From Deltaproteobacteria bacterium (GTDB lineage: Bacteria; Bdellovibrionota_C; UBA2361; JAGFJO01): a stretch of 33,713 nt of DNA. This document shows positions 16,289 to 26,346 of the stretch, piece by piece; position 1 is the first letter of the stretch, and each line of letters begins with the position of its first letter. Location of the stretch: assembly GCA_024102635.1 (NCBI GenBank), contig JAGFJO010000138.1, positions 1 through 33,713 of the forward strand. The letters run 5' to 3'. The translations under genes were made by a program, and so were the position numbers. The notes below the pieces were generated by a model. It did no database searches, was not told the DNA's origin, and saw only the letters and a program-made list of their open reading frames with translations.

Positions 16289-17143
16289 ATGGGATGGTTT
16301 TCTCGTAGTAAGGCCCCGAAACCGGCAACTGAAGAGGCCGACAGGTTGCAAATGCCGGATGACATCTGGACTAAGTGCCCGCAATGCGCAGCGATTCTTT
16401 ATACCAAGGAGCTGAAGCGCAGTTCCGGCGTATGTATTAAATGCAATCACCATTTCCGTCTGACTGCTCAGCAGCGCATACCCACCTTGGTTGATCGGCA
16501 CTCCTTTATCGAGATTGATCGGGAACTCCGCTCACCCGACCCCTTAAATTTCCGCGACACAAAGAAATATAAAGATCGTCTAAAGCGCGCGGAGAAGGCC
16601 AGTGGTTCAACCGAAGCGGTGGTGACAGGGCGGGCGCGCATTTTGAATATCCCGGTTATGTTAGGGGTATTCGATTTTAGTTTCTTGGGCGGTAGTATGG
16701 GTTCAGTGGTCGGAGAGAAGCTTACCCGGATGATCGAAAGTGGAATTGAGGAGAAAAGGCCGGTTATTATCATCTCCTCATCCGGCGGAGCACGCATGCA
16801 GGAGGGGATATTCTCACTGATGCAGATGGCGAAAGTGAGCGCCGCCCTGGCCCGGCTTGGGCAGGCTCACATACCGTACATCTCTGTATTAACCGATCCC
16901 ACTACGGGGGGAGTTGCAGCCTCCCTTGCTATGTTAGGCGATATAATTCTAGCGGAGCCTAAGGCTCTAATCGGTTTTGCCGGCCCGCGGGTGATCGAGC
17001 AAACGATCCGTCAAAAGCTGCCGGAAGGATTCCAGAGGGCCGAGTTTCTTCTGGACCATGGAATGGTAGACAGAATTGTGCAGCGCTCACAGTTAAGGGA
17101 GGAGATGGCGGTTATTCTCCGCAATTTCGGCTTCGGAGCTTAA
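16289..17143 (+). CDS. accD: acetyl-CoA carboxylase carboxyltransferase subunit beta
   Basis: 284 residues from ATG 16289, the usual size. Together with AccA it transfers the carboxyl group from biotin to acetyl-CoA to make malonyl-CoA for fatty-acid synthesis. A four-cysteine zinc ribbon (Cys30, Cys33, Cys49, Cys52) is followed by the crotonase-fold carboxyltransferase domain with SSGGARMQEG and DPTTGGVAAS oxyanion-hole blocks. The frame extends upstream to 16094, but ATG 16289 begins the family-typical MGWFSR sequence; no clear Shine-Dalgarno is seen. folC often follows accD but is absent here; lptD is next, 177 bp downstream. Confidence 0.95.
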   Translation: MGWFSRSKAPKPATEEADRLQMPDDIWTKCPQCAAILYTKELKRSSGVCIKCNHHFRLTAQQRIPTLVDRHSFIEIDRELRSPDPLNFRDTKKYKDRLKRAEKASGSTEAVVTGRARILNIPVMLGVFDFSFLGGSMGSVVGEKLTRMIESGIEEKRPVIIISSSGGARMQEGIFSLMQMAKVSAALARLGQAHIPYISVLTDPTTGGVAASLAMLGDIILAEPKALIGFAGPRVIEQTIRQKLPEGFQRAEFLLDHGMVDRIVQRSQLREEMAVILRNFGFGA

Positions 17144-17180
17144 GTGCTGCCTCATATAATGGAAATCCGAGAGGTTCTTT

Positions 17181-17213
17181 CCGGCTTTCCCTGCATGGGT
17201 GCCGCCGGCTTTT
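17181..17213 (+). terminator. putative terminator after accD
   Basis: CCGGC (17181-17185) pairs with GCCGG (17204-17208), with an inner CCC/GGG pairing, followed by CTTTT. It lies 38 bp after the accD stop. The stem is interrupted and the T run short. Confidence 0.4.
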
Positions 17214-17320
17214 AATGCTTCGAAAGGCTTGTTCACCTCCCATTTTATGCATATTACGGCTTTCCAAGAAGGACAGGTACGATATTATTTTAGGCAGTTA
17301 TAAGAGCCGCAAAACCTAGC

Positions 17321-19861
17321 ATGAGCCGGAGCAAGTCTTCTCCTTATCAATACCCAGATCTTCGCCGAGAACCGGCCAATCATTTTTCGTTGTTGTCCTT
17401 GAGCCCTATGCTCATTTTGCTTCTCGTTCTTTTCCCTTCGGCACTCGTTGCCCAGAGCGGGGTTCAGCCTCCCACACGCAAGTTCCTCTTTGAGAGAGAT
17501 GATCCGGCATATCAGAAGCTGCAGAAGCGGGTGCGTGACAAGGCGGTTAAGCCGGACGTACCGGCCAGGTCGGACCTCGATTTTAAGTCTCCCAAGGTCG
17601 AATTTAATAAGGAGGAAAATGTCGTTACCGGCAGCGGCGGAGTTGTAATCTCTCAGTCGGGGATGCAGGCGCAGGCTGACAAGGCCAGAGTGGATATGAA
17701 TACCAAGGATGCCCACTTGGAGGGAGATGTGCTGATTAGTACCGGAAGCGCATCTGTCTCTGCCGAGGAGTCGAACTTTAACCTCGACAGCGAAACAGGC
17801 ACTTTTGTAGACAGCGAGATGTATCTGGAGGACGGCGGATTTAGGATATTATCGGAGGAGGCGCGCAAGATCTCCGAGTTTAAATACAATCTTGATGAGG
17901 CTTCGCTGACGACATGTTCCTGCCCTGATCAGTACCGCTCCTGGAATATTCACAGTGGCGAGGCGAATATAACGCAAGAAGGCTACGCGCATTGTTACAA
18001 TAACTGGCTCGATTTCCACGGCGTGCCGTTTTTCTATGTTCCGTATATGGCATTCCCCGTAAAGCAGGAGCGGCAGAGCGGACTTCTCGTTCCGGAATGG
18101 GGATATAGCAGCGAGGATGGGGTGCAGTTCAAGCAGCCGCTGTTTGTCGTAATAGACGATTCACTTGATTTTACGCTAACCCCTTTCATTGAGAACCAAA
18201 CCCGTTACGGAAGCGCCCTGGACTACAATCAGTCGTTCTCCGAACACAACAACGCTACCGGTAGGATCCTCTATTCAAATGAGCGGCCCCGTGACGGCAA
18301 TTTAAGAGGAACCATTACGACTGGGGTTTTCGATCCTTCCATTGACGATGACCGGCTGGGAGGCTTCTACTACCACGTTTGGCGCTCGGATCCACGAAGC
18401 GAAGTTCCGATATCCTTTATCAGTGATATCCATCTTGTCAGCGATGATCTTTTTGTCCGTGAAATAGAGGATGAGTTTATAGCTGAGCCGAGCGCCAGAT
18501 ATCTCACGTCGGTGATGCTTCTACGCACTCAGCTCACTGACGAGATTTTAGCCGAGCTGGGCGGCGAGTATAATCAGTATATAGATAGCGACGATGACTT
18601 GGGTTTCCAGCGCCTGCCGGAGCTAAATGTTTCGGGAAGCCACACATTGCGGCCGTTTGGCGCTAATCCATATGGAATCAAATTAGTTCCTCGGGCAACG
18701 ATGACGGTGACCGATTTTGTTCGCCAGGAGGGTTTTGATGGTGTCCGGAGCGATCTCTTTCCTACCATCTCGATGCCGTTCAGATATAAGAACTATATCG
18801 CAAATGAAGCCACGGTCGGAATCCGTCAGACCAACTATAACTTGAATGAGACCGTTATACCCGGCTCGACTGTTGAACTGGATTCAAGCAGCGATCGAAC
18901 TCTCGCATACTTCGGTTACTCTACCTCGACTGCCATCGAGAGGGTGTTCGAACTGGAGGACGACAATTGGCTGACTTACGTCACGAGTCTAGGCGCTAAG
19001 AATCAGGATCTTAAATTGACGCGGCTAAAGCATACGCTTGAACCTTTTATAACGTATCTGTACGTGCCGCCGACAGCACAAGGAGATCTCCCTTTCTTTG
19101 ATTCTCAGGATCGAATCGAACAGACAAGCGCATTCATCTATGGATTTCGCACTAGTTTGTATGGGCGCATGCTCCCTCCTTCGGGCGCGGATCAGCCAAT
19201 CACCGAACTTACTCCCAGAATTGAAGAGCTTCCTACCGTGGGAACAGTGGGAGCTCTCCCCGATCTTGGCTCTATTGACGGGCTTGATACATTCGGCAGC
19301 GGCGCGGGCAAGATCAGCTCGCGAGTGGGGGAAATTCGCGAGATAGCTGCTTTAACCTTGAAGCAGGCCTATAATTATGTCGAAGAGCATAAGAATTTCG
19401 ATCCGAATATAGGCCCGTTTTCAGATGTGACCGGTGAACTCTCACTATTTCCGACCAGCAGTTTTGCGTTCGTGTTCCAAGAGAACTTTGACGTTGAGAA
19501 TGCCGATTTTTCTTCTTGGTCGGTCGGCACTCACTTTATCGATGATAGAGGGGACTCATTCAAAGCGCGTTATTCTTACAGAGAGAACAGCACTAGCCAG
19601 ATTCAGGGAAATCTGGAGCTCGCTATCTCCGAACAGCTCAGGCTCGGCTACTATGCCTTTTTCGATGATAGAGAGAGCGAGTTCATTGAGAACTCGGTCG
19701 CGGCTCGGATAATAAGCGCTTGTAATTGCTGGCATTTGGATGTCGGCTACAGCGATCGCATAAACCCGGATAAGCAGCAGGTTTTTCTGCGCTTTACTTT
19801 TACAGGGTTAGGGGATATCACTCAGGACATAGGCCTCGAGCATCTTCAGCGAAAGGAGTAA
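17321..19861 (+). CDS. lptD: LPS-assembly outer-membrane protein LptD
   Basis: 846 residues. LptD is the outer-membrane barrel that, with LptE, inserts LPS into the outer leaflet. An N-terminal hydrophobic segment (about residues 27-45, ending ALVAQS) is a signal peptide with a long N-region; ATG 17408 is an alternative start that would shorten it. Residues about 85-190 are an OstA/LptA-like jelly roll (VTGSGGVVISQSGMQAQADKA is cut short here at its typical core), then WNIHSGEANI...GVPFFYVPYMAFP, the LptD barrel start, and beta-strand repeats to the end. Cysteines at 199, 201, 225 and a C-terminal CNC pair (801, 803) parallel the disulfides that lock E. coli LptD. Neighbours are envelope genes. 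Confidence 0.93.
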   Translation: MSRSKSSPYQYPDLRREPANHFSLLSLSPMLILLLVLFPSALVAQSGVQPPTRKFLFERDDPAYQKLQKRVRDKAVKPDVPARSDLDFKSPKVEFNKEENVVTGSGGVVISQSGMQAQADKARVDMNTKDAHLEGDVLISTGSASVSAEESNFNLDSETGTFVDSEMYLEDGGFRILSEEARKISEFKYNLDEASLTTCSCPDQYRSWNIHSGEANITQEGYAHCYNNWLDFHGVPFFYVPYMAFPVKQERQSGLLVPEWGYSSEDGVQFKQPLFVVIDDSLDFTLTPFIENQTRYGSALDYNQSFSEHNNATGRILYSNERPRDGNLRGTITTGVFDPSIDDDRLGGFYYHVWRSDPRSEVPISFISDIHLVSDDLFVREIEDEFIAEPSARYLTSVMLLRTQLTDEILAELGGEYNQYIDSDDDLGFQRLPELNVSGSHTLRPFGANPYGIKLVPRATMTVTDFVRQEGFDGVRSDLFPTISMPFRYKNYIANEATVGIRQTNYNLNETVIPGSTVELDSSSDRTLAYFGYSTSTAIERVFELEDDNWLTYVTSLGAKNQDLKLTRLKHTLEPFITYLYVPPTAQGDLPFFDSQDRIEQTSAFIYGFRTSLYGRMLPPSGADQPITELTPRIEELPTVGTVGALPDLGSIDGLDTFGSGAGKISSRVGEIREIAALTLKQAYNYVEEHKNFDPNIGPFSDVTGELSLFPTSSFAFVFQENFDVENADFSSWSVGTHFIDDRGDSFKARYSYRENSTSQIQGNLELAISEQLRLGYYAFFDDRESEFIENSVAARIISACNCWHLDVGYSDRINPDKQQVFLRFTFTGLGDITQDIGLEHLQRKE

Positions 19862-19870
19862 GCAATTGAA

Positions 19871-20062
19871 ATGAAAAAACAAAAGCTGCTCCGGGCTGGG
19901 GTTCGGGAGCATACCGAATTTGGTGATTATTTACTTAGCTCTCTGGTCCATACTAGTCCTTGCACCGCACCGCCTTTTAAGCGGGCATCCGGCTGGCCGG
20001 GTTCGAAGAGAGGCGCAGTAGCGCTCCTTTCACACAAAAGAGATTGTCTAGGTAGGTTGTAA
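19871..20062 (+). CDS. doubtful small ORF between lptD and rfbB
   Basis: 63 codons beginning MKKQK, with an AAAGGAG element 11 nt upstream that overlaps the lptD stop. The rest is low in recognisable structure (many Pro, Arg, Gly, no hydrophobic core) and matches no family I know. It may just be the intergenic spacer before rfbB. Listed only because of the ribosome binding site. Confidence 0.2.
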   Translation: MKKQKLLRAGVREHTEFGDYLLSSLVHTSPCTAPPFKRASGWPGSKRGAVALLSHKRDCLGRL

Positions 20063-20065
20063 GAT

Positions 20066-21079
20066 ATGAAAGTACTGGTCACCGGGGCAGCCGGTTTTAT
20101 CGGCAGTAATCTTGTATATCACCTGCTGGAGTCGCGGCCCTCTTGGAAAATCACCGCGCTCGATCTGCTGACCTATGCCGGCAATATAGAGAACATCGCA
20201 GGGCTAATAAACGATCGGCGTATTGAGTTCATTAAATGTGATATCGCAGATCCTGCTACCGTTAATGAGCTTTTTGCAGAGAAGGGGTTTGACCTGGTAT
20301 TTCATCTGGCCGCCGAGAGCCATGTCGATCGTTCAATTCACAGCGCTGCCGAATTCATTAAGACAAATGTAGTAGGCACTCAGGTGCTTTTGGACGCGGC
20401 GCTCTCCTCCAAAGTGTCTCGTTTCGTGCATATTTCAACCGATGAAGTATACGGATCGCTGGGGCCAACCGGCTATTTTTATGAAACCACGCTGCTCGAT
20501 CCCACGAGCCCTTATGCAGCCTCAAAGGCCGCCTCCGATCTAATAGTGCTCGCATACTTTAAGACCCACGGGCTTGAGACTGTTGTAACTAGGTGCACGA
20601 ACAACTACGGGCCATATCAGTTTCCTGAAAAACTAATCCCTCTTTTCGTCACTAATGCATTGGAAGATAAACCGCTGCCGCTATACGGAGACGGTCTAAA
20701 TGTACGAAGCTGGATATATGTCCGCGACCACTGTGAAGCACTGTTGTGCGCAGCGGAGAAGGGGGTTGCAGGAGAGGTCTATAATATCGGCGGAACATCC
20801 GACGGGGAGGTGAATAACAGGGTGGTGACTGCGGCTATTCTGGAGATTCTTAAAAAGCCGGAAACCCTGATCAAGCCGGTAAAGGATCGGCCTGCTCATG
20901 ACCGCCGATATGCGGTTGATTCTTCCAAGATTAACGGAATCGGGTGGAAAGCAGGTATTCTATTCCGAGAGGGGCTTGAGAAGACGATTAAATGGTATGT
21001 AGATAACCGCTCCTGGTGGCAGTCGATTAAGACCGGTGCTTATCTTGAATATTACGAACGCAATTATGGCGCTCGCTGA
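20066..21079 (+). CDS. rfbB: dTDP-glucose 4,6-dehydratase
   Basis: 337 residues. RmlB/RfbB converts dTDP-glucose to dTDP-4-keto-6-deoxyglucose, second step to dTDP-L-rhamnose and other deoxysugars. Extended SDR features: NAD loop GAAGFIGSN at 7-15, LAAESHVDRS at 81-90, the catalytic STDEVYG (Thr125, Asp126, Glu127) and YAASK (Tyr150, Lys154), then RCTNNYGPYQFPEKLIP and WIYVRDH. An AGGT-containing ribosome binding site precedes the ATG. It heads a run of five sugar-nucleotide genes; rfbD follows after 20 bp. Confidence 0.95.
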   Translation: MKVLVTGAAGFIGSNLVYHLLESRPSWKITALDLLTYAGNIENIAGLINDRRIEFIKCDIADPATVNELFAEKGFDLVFHLAAESHVDRSIHSAAEFIKTNVVGTQVLLDAALSSKVSRFVHISTDEVYGSLGPTGYFYETTLLDPTSPYAASKAASDLIVLAYFKTHGLETVVTRCTNNYGPYQFPEKLIPLFVTNALEDKPLPLYGDGLNVRSWIYVRDHCEALLCAAEKGVAGEVYNIGGTSDGEVNNRVVTAAILEILKKPETLIKPVKDRPAHDRRYAVDSSKINGIGWKAGILFREGLEKTIKWYVDNRSWWQSIKTGAYLEYYERNYGAR

Positions 21080-21099
21080 AGGATGCGAGACTGGAAGTT

Positions 21100-21969
21100 A
21101 TGAAGATTCTATTATTCGGCGGCTCGGGCCAGCTGGGCTTTGAAATTCAAAAGCGTGCTCTAGATCTTAATTTTGAGGTGGTTTCCCCATTCACTTCGGA
21201 GGTCAATATTTCGGAGGAGACGCAAGTTCTGTATCTATGCAGCCAGACTCAGCCTGACGTTATATTGAATTGTGCAGCGTACACAGCGGTCGACAAGGCC
21301 GAGGAGGAAAAAGATCTGTGCTTTAAAATAAATCGCGACGGGGCCCGCAATGTTGCATTAGGCGCGAGGCAAACCGGAGCTAAGCTGATTCATATTTCCA
21401 CTGACTATGTTTTCGACGGAGAGAAAGGCTCTCCGTTAACGGAGGACGATCCTGTCAATCCACTCTCTGTTTATGGCATGAGCAAGCTCGATGGTGAGCG
21501 TGAGATTTTAAAGCACTATCCGGATCGAACAATAATAGTTCGCACGTCATCTCTGTACGGGCAGAAGGGGGTTAACTTTGTTCGTACTATGCTTGATCTG
21601 TTTCACTCGCGAGATTTGGTCCGCGTAGTTAACGATCAGGTGGCGTCGCCTACATGGGCGGGATGGCTCGCGGAGGCTTTGCTAGACATCAGCAGAATGG
21701 AGGTGACCGGAGTGCTGCATGCAGCATGCTCAGGCGAGACCAGCTGGTTCGATTTTGCTAAAAGGATTCTTGATTGGAGCTCGAATCTGGAGCCGCATCC
21801 CGGCCTTAGACTCGAACCGATCAGCGCGGCCGAATTGGGCCGTCCAGCGCGAAGGCCCCGCTACTCGGTGCTGGATTGCGGCAAGTTGACGGATCTCCTT
21901 GGCAGAGCGCCCATGCATTGGGAGGAGGGATTGAAGGCCCACCTGCGGGAAATCGGAATGTTAGAATAG
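21100..21969 (+). CDS. rfbD: dTDP-4-dehydrorhamnose reductase
   Basis: 289 residues. RmlD/RfbD reduces dTDP-4-keto-L-rhamnose to dTDP-L-rhamnose with NAD(P)H. Seen: FGGSGQLGFEI nucleotide loop at 6-16, NCAAYTAVDKAE at about 59-70, the catalytic region STDYVFDG and YGMSK, and RTSSLYG. It sits 20 bp after rfbB. The thymidylyltransferase (rfbA) and epimerase (rfbC) that complete the pathway are not in the window. Confidence 0.93.
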   Translation: MKILLFGGSGQLGFEIQKRALDLNFEVVSPFTSEVNISEETQVLYLCSQTQPDVILNCAAYTAVDKAEEEKDLCFKINRDGARNVALGARQTGAKLIHISTDYVFDGEKGSPLTEDDPVNPLSVYGMSKLDGEREILKHYPDRTIIVRTSSLYGQKGVNFVRTMLDLFHSRDLVRVVNDQVASPTWAGWLAEALLDISRMEVTGVLHAACSGETSWFDFAKRILDWSSNLEPHPGLRLEPISAAELGRPARRPRYSVLDCGKLTDLLGRAPMHWEEGLKAHLREIGMLE

Positions 21970-22021
21970 GGCGCGCGAACTTACGGCGGCGGTCCGGCGT
22001 GAAAGTTAGGAGAATTGGGTT

Positions 22022-23089
22022 ATGAGTAATGCGACGGTCTTGATACTGGCGGGAGGACAGGGCACGCGGTTTTGGCCTATTAGCCGCATTAAAAAGCCGA
22101 AGCAGTTTCTCTCTCTCAGCGCTTCGGGAGAGTCGCTGATAGAAGCCACAGCCAAGCGCGTTGCTACTGTAAGCAAGGATGGAGAGTTGTGGATCGCCAC
22201 AAGCAGCATGCATCGGCCGATCATCGCGGAAATGCTGCCGAAGGCCACAATTATCTGCGAGCCGGTAGGACGTAATACTGCTGCATCCATCGGGTTGGCA
22301 GCGGCGCTGCTCAGTGTGCGCAATCCTGAGGCGGTGCTGGTGGTGCTTCCCGCCGATCATGCAATATCTGATGAAAAAAAGTTTCTTGCCACGCTGCATG
22401 ACGCTGTCCAGCTTGCCGGCCAAAAGGATGTGTTAGTCACCATCGGCATTAAACCTTCTCATCCACATACCGGATACGGTTATATCAAGCGCGGTAAGAA
22501 AATAAATGGTACGGGCTTCTTCGCGGTCAGCCGATTCTTCGAGAAGCCGAACCTGGAGCGTGCCACGGAGTATGTCGAATCCGGAGCATATTATTGGAAC
22601 AGCGGCATGTTCGCATGGCGGGCAAGGATTATATTGGAGGCCTTTCAGAGATTTCTGCCTGCTTTGTATGAGGGCCTGATGGAGATAAAGAGGGGGGCGG
22701 AGTCCGGCGAGCAGGAGAAACTTATTGAGCAGGTCTTCCCCGAGTTAGAGTCGATTTCAATCGATTTCGGCATATTGGAGCACGCTCAGAATTGCGCTGT
22801 TGTGCCTGCGGAAGATTTCGGCTGGAACGACGTAGGTTCGTGGGACGCGTGGGCCGAGCATTTTGAAAAAGATAATAGCGGCAACCTGATTCATGGCGAT
22901 GCTTGGGCGTTCGAGTGCTCGAACTGCATCGTGCATTCGGAGCGGCGTTTCACAGCCGTTGTCGGTGCCAAGGATCTGGTTGTGATAGATGCCGGGGACG
23001 CTCTTCTTGTTTGTCCGCGTGAAAAGGTGCAAGAAGTGCGCAAAGTGGTTGAGGAGTTGAAGAAATCAGGCCGGAGTGATTTAATCTGA
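22022..23089 (+). CDS. manC: mannose-1-phosphate guanylyltransferase
   Basis: 355 residues, the single-domain form without the C-terminal phosphomannose isomerase cupin. It makes GDP-mannose from mannose-1-phosphate and GTP. Nucleotidyltransferase signature LAGGQGTRFWPISR at about 9-22 with KPKQFL, VLPADH, FFEKPNLE, YYWNSGMF and DFGWNDVGSW, all typical. It supplies the substrate for the next gene, gmd. The 52-bp gap from rfbD contains no obvious terminator, so it is probably cotranscribed. Confidence 0.93.
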   Translation: MSNATVLILAGGQGTRFWPISRIKKPKQFLSLSASGESLIEATAKRVATVSKDGELWIATSSMHRPIIAEMLPKATIICEPVGRNTAASIGLAAALLSVRNPEAVLVVLPADHAISDEKKFLATLHDAVQLAGQKDVLVTIGIKPSHPHTGYGYIKRGKKINGTGFFAVSRFFEKPNLERATEYVESGAYYWNSGMFAWRARIILEAFQRFLPALYEGLMEIKRGAESGEQEKLIEQVFPELESISIDFGILEHAQNCAVVPAEDFGWNDVGSWDAWAEHFEKDNSGNLIHGDAWAFECSNCIVHSERRFTAVVGAKDLVVIDAGDALLVCPREKVQEVRKVVEELKKSGRSDLI

Positions 23090-23171
23090 CCGGGCCGGGG
23101 TATTAAAATACGGTGAATGGCAGGGAATTCGCCAGAAGCTGTTGAGCCTGGTTGGAGCGGTTCTCAAATGA

Positions 23172-24203
<1,032 letters not shown>

Positions 24204-24261
24204 GGGCTCCCTTGGCAGCTCAGCGTCGCATCACTGAAACTGTAAACAACACAGATCTCTT

Positions 24262-25188
24262 ATGCGGGCACTTGTCACCGGCGCTTGTGGGTTTGTCGGG
24301 CGGCACCTGATAGAGCACCTACTGGAGTGCGGCGATGAAGTGTTCGGCTGTGACTATACGGTGCCGGCGGAGGCTCCCGCTTGTCCTTTAGAGCAGTTCG
24401 ACATCACCAGTGGCGAGGAGTGCGCCGAGAAGATCCGCCGAATAAAGCCGGATATTATCTATCATCTTGCCGGAGTTTCATTCGTTCCAGAAGCAGAGGA
24501 CGATTTTAAAAAAGCTTTGCTGGCGAATGTGCTAGGCACTAATCATATTTTTCGTATCTGCCACTTGCTGCAGAGCGCAACGAAAGTGGTGTTCATAAGC
24601 AGTGCAGAGGTATACGGCAAAATCGCGCCACATGAGCTGCCGGTCACCGAGTCACAGCCGATAAGTCCGGCCAATAATTATAGCCTCTCAAAAGCAATGG
24701 CCGAGCTAGTGGCAAAGCGGTACGGTGAGTTGGGGCAGGTTCCCTATGTAATCGCTCGTCCATTCAATCATATAGGACCGGGGCAAAATGAACGCTTCGT
24801 GGCTTCGAGCTTCGCTCTCCAGCTTGCGCGTGTCGTTAAGGGAAAGGCTCCGCCAGTCATCAATGTCGGCAATTTGGAGGCTAGACGTGATTTCAGTGAT
24901 GTTCGCGACATCGTAAGGGCATACCGGCTCGCCGCTTTGAAGGGCAGTGGGGCTTATAACTTAGGATCGGGACGCTCCGTTCCTATCCGTGAGATCTTGG
25001 ACTGCTTGGTTCTTATTTCAAAAGCCAATGTTGAAATAAGGGAGGACCCATCGAGGATGCGTGCGGCAGAGGTGCCGGAAATTTACGGTAGCTTCTCGCG
25101 CGCACAGCGAGAGCTGGGCTGGAAGCCGCAACACTCTCTTCAGGAGACCCTGAAAGACGTGTATAACTGGTGGCTGAGCCGCATCTGA
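24262..25188 (+). CDS. rmd: GDP-6-deoxy-D-mannose (GDP-D-rhamnose) reductase
   Basis: 308 residues. With Gmd it gives GDP-D-rhamnose. SDR features: TGACGFVGRHL at 6-16, YHLAGVSFVPEA at about 67-78, SSAEVYG (Ser113/Ser114) and YSLSK (Tyr140, Lys144), then RPFNHIGPGQNERFVASSF, which is the pattern of RMD proteins. GDP-fucose synthase (fcl) is less likely since its characteristic motifs are absent. It follows gmd by 58 bp. Its stop codon lies in the loop of a strong hairpin. Confidence 0.85.
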   Translation: MRALVTGACGFVGRHLIEHLLECGDEVFGCDYTVPAEAPACPLEQFDITSGEECAEKIRRIKPDIIYHLAGVSFVPEAEDDFKKALLANVLGTNHIFRICHLLQSATKVVFISSAEVYGKIAPHELPVTESQPISPANNYSLSKAMAELVAKRYGELGQVPYVIARPFNHIGPGQNERFVASSFALQLARVVKGKAPPVINVGNLEARRDFSDVRDIVRAYRLAALKGSGAYNLGSGRSVPIREILDCLVLISKANVEIREDPSRMRAAEVPEIYGSFSRAQRELGWKPQHSLQETLKDVYNWWLSRI

Positions 25189-25196
25189 TGCGGCTC
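25176..25196 (+). terminator. strong hairpin spanning the rmd stop codon
   Basis: GAGCCGCAT, loop CTG, ATGCGGCTC: a perfect 9-bp stem, with the TGA stop at the loop/stem border. It is followed by AAATAACGCC and a second small stem (CGCC-GTTAG-GGCG), without a T run, so intrinsic termination is uncertain. It may act as a 3'-end stabiliser or processing site at the end of the sugar-nucleotide operon. Confidence 0.45.
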
Positions 25197-25309
25197 AAAT
25201 AACGCCGTTAGGGCGGAAAAAAGTTAGTGATCGACCCTAGCCATTAATGATAGTGATGAAATAAACAAACCGCCTTTCCGAGGGACGACTTTTAAGCGGA
25301 GGCCCCAAC

Positions 25310-26317
25310 TTGAAAAAACTTGCCATTATTTTAATCACCGCATTTTCAGTGGCCTGCAACAGCTCTGACGTAAAAGACGCCATTGATTTGATCGAAGGGG
25401 TGCCTCGTAAGGATATCGACCGCTCGATTGTAGGTGTGAATGCCTTTGTCAATGACGCTCGCTTCGGTTCGATTGATGGTCAGTTCAACGAAATTCGCGA
25501 CACTCTCGGCATCCATTTCGTGCGGATACTTTTCGCCTGGAACGATGCAGTTCAACCGGGCCCAGGCAGCACACCGAACTTCTCGTTTTATGATGATATA
25601 GCGGCCAGTCTCCCCCCTGGAGTGGATGCTATTGTAGTGCTTACTGGAGTGCCCGGTTGGATGGGGGACCCGGCAAACTGGATAGGTGGGGACCCCCGCG
25701 CTACGTTTGTTTCCAGATGGGTAGAACCGGTAGTGAGTAGATACGCTTCCAACGGAAGGATTATCGGTTATCAGATCTGGAATGAGCCGAACATGGCGGC
25801 TAATCCCGATAATATCACCTTAGGACTGGCAGCCGGCCCGCAGAGCTATACAGCTATGTTAAAAGCGGCGTTCAACTCAGTGAGGCAAATAGCGCCCTCA
25901 AAGCTGGTTCTAAGCGCAGCCACTACCGCCATTAATCAAAATTTTCCTGATACGCTGAGTTATAACCGGATAATGGTGGACTCAGGCGCTCTGGATGCGT
26001 TGGACGTTTTCGCAATTCATTACTACGGCAAGCAGTACGAGAATGTTATCCAAGACGGTGGAGTGCAGGATTTTCTCAATGGTCTGAACAAGGAGATCTG
26101 GGTTACCGAGTCAGGAGAGCAGGGGGTTAACAATCAATTGGCATATGCCGAAGAGGTGTGGCCGTTTCTCACCGAGCGAGTTTCGGCGATAAAGCGCATC
26201 TATTATTACCAGTTCGCAGAGGCGACCCCTGCCGATGTCACCTATGGACTCAGAAATCTTACTCCGGGGTTAAGCGTGTCGGATCTCTATGTGCATCTAC
26301 GGGACGGTGGACCCTGA
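25310..26317 (+). CDS. lipoprotein glycoside hydrolase-like protein (GH-A clan)
   Basis: 335 residues. Short signal peptide MKKLAIILITAFSVAC with a candidate lipidation Cys16, so probably anchored in an envelope membrane. The rest has clan GH-A (beta/alpha)8 features: IWNEPN with candidate acid/base Glu159, AIHYYG with His237, and IWVTESG with candidate nucleophile Glu267, an arrangement like GH5 and GH39 enzymes. Substrate unknown; location after rhamnose genes suggests an exopolysaccharide or LPS sugar chain. Start is TTG, chosen because GGAGG lies 7 nt upstream and gives an exact signal peptide. The next gene begins 29 bp later. Confidence 0.75.
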   Translation: MKKLAIILITAFSVACNSSDVKDAIDLIEGVPRKDIDRSIVGVNAFVNDARFGSIDGQFNEIRDTLGIHFVRILFAWNDAVQPGPGSTPNFSFYDDIAASLPPGVDAIVVLTGVPGWMGDPANWIGGDPRATFVSRWVEPVVSRYASNGRIIGYQIWNEPNMAANPDNITLGLAAGPQSYTAMLKAAFNSVRQIAPSKLVLSAATTAINQNFPDTLSYNRIMVDSGALDALDVFAIHYYGKQYENVIQDGGVQDFLNGLNKEIWVTESGEQGVNNQLAYAEEVWPFLTERVSAIKRIYYYQFAEATPADVTYGLRNLTPGLSVSDLYVHLRDGGP

Positions 26318-26346
26318 GCGGGACCGCATCGAAAGGTAGTGTGGGG

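Noticed and set aside
19970..20000. GGTTCGAAGAG resembling a tRNA T arm
   Set aside because: No acceptor or anticodon stem could be built around it.
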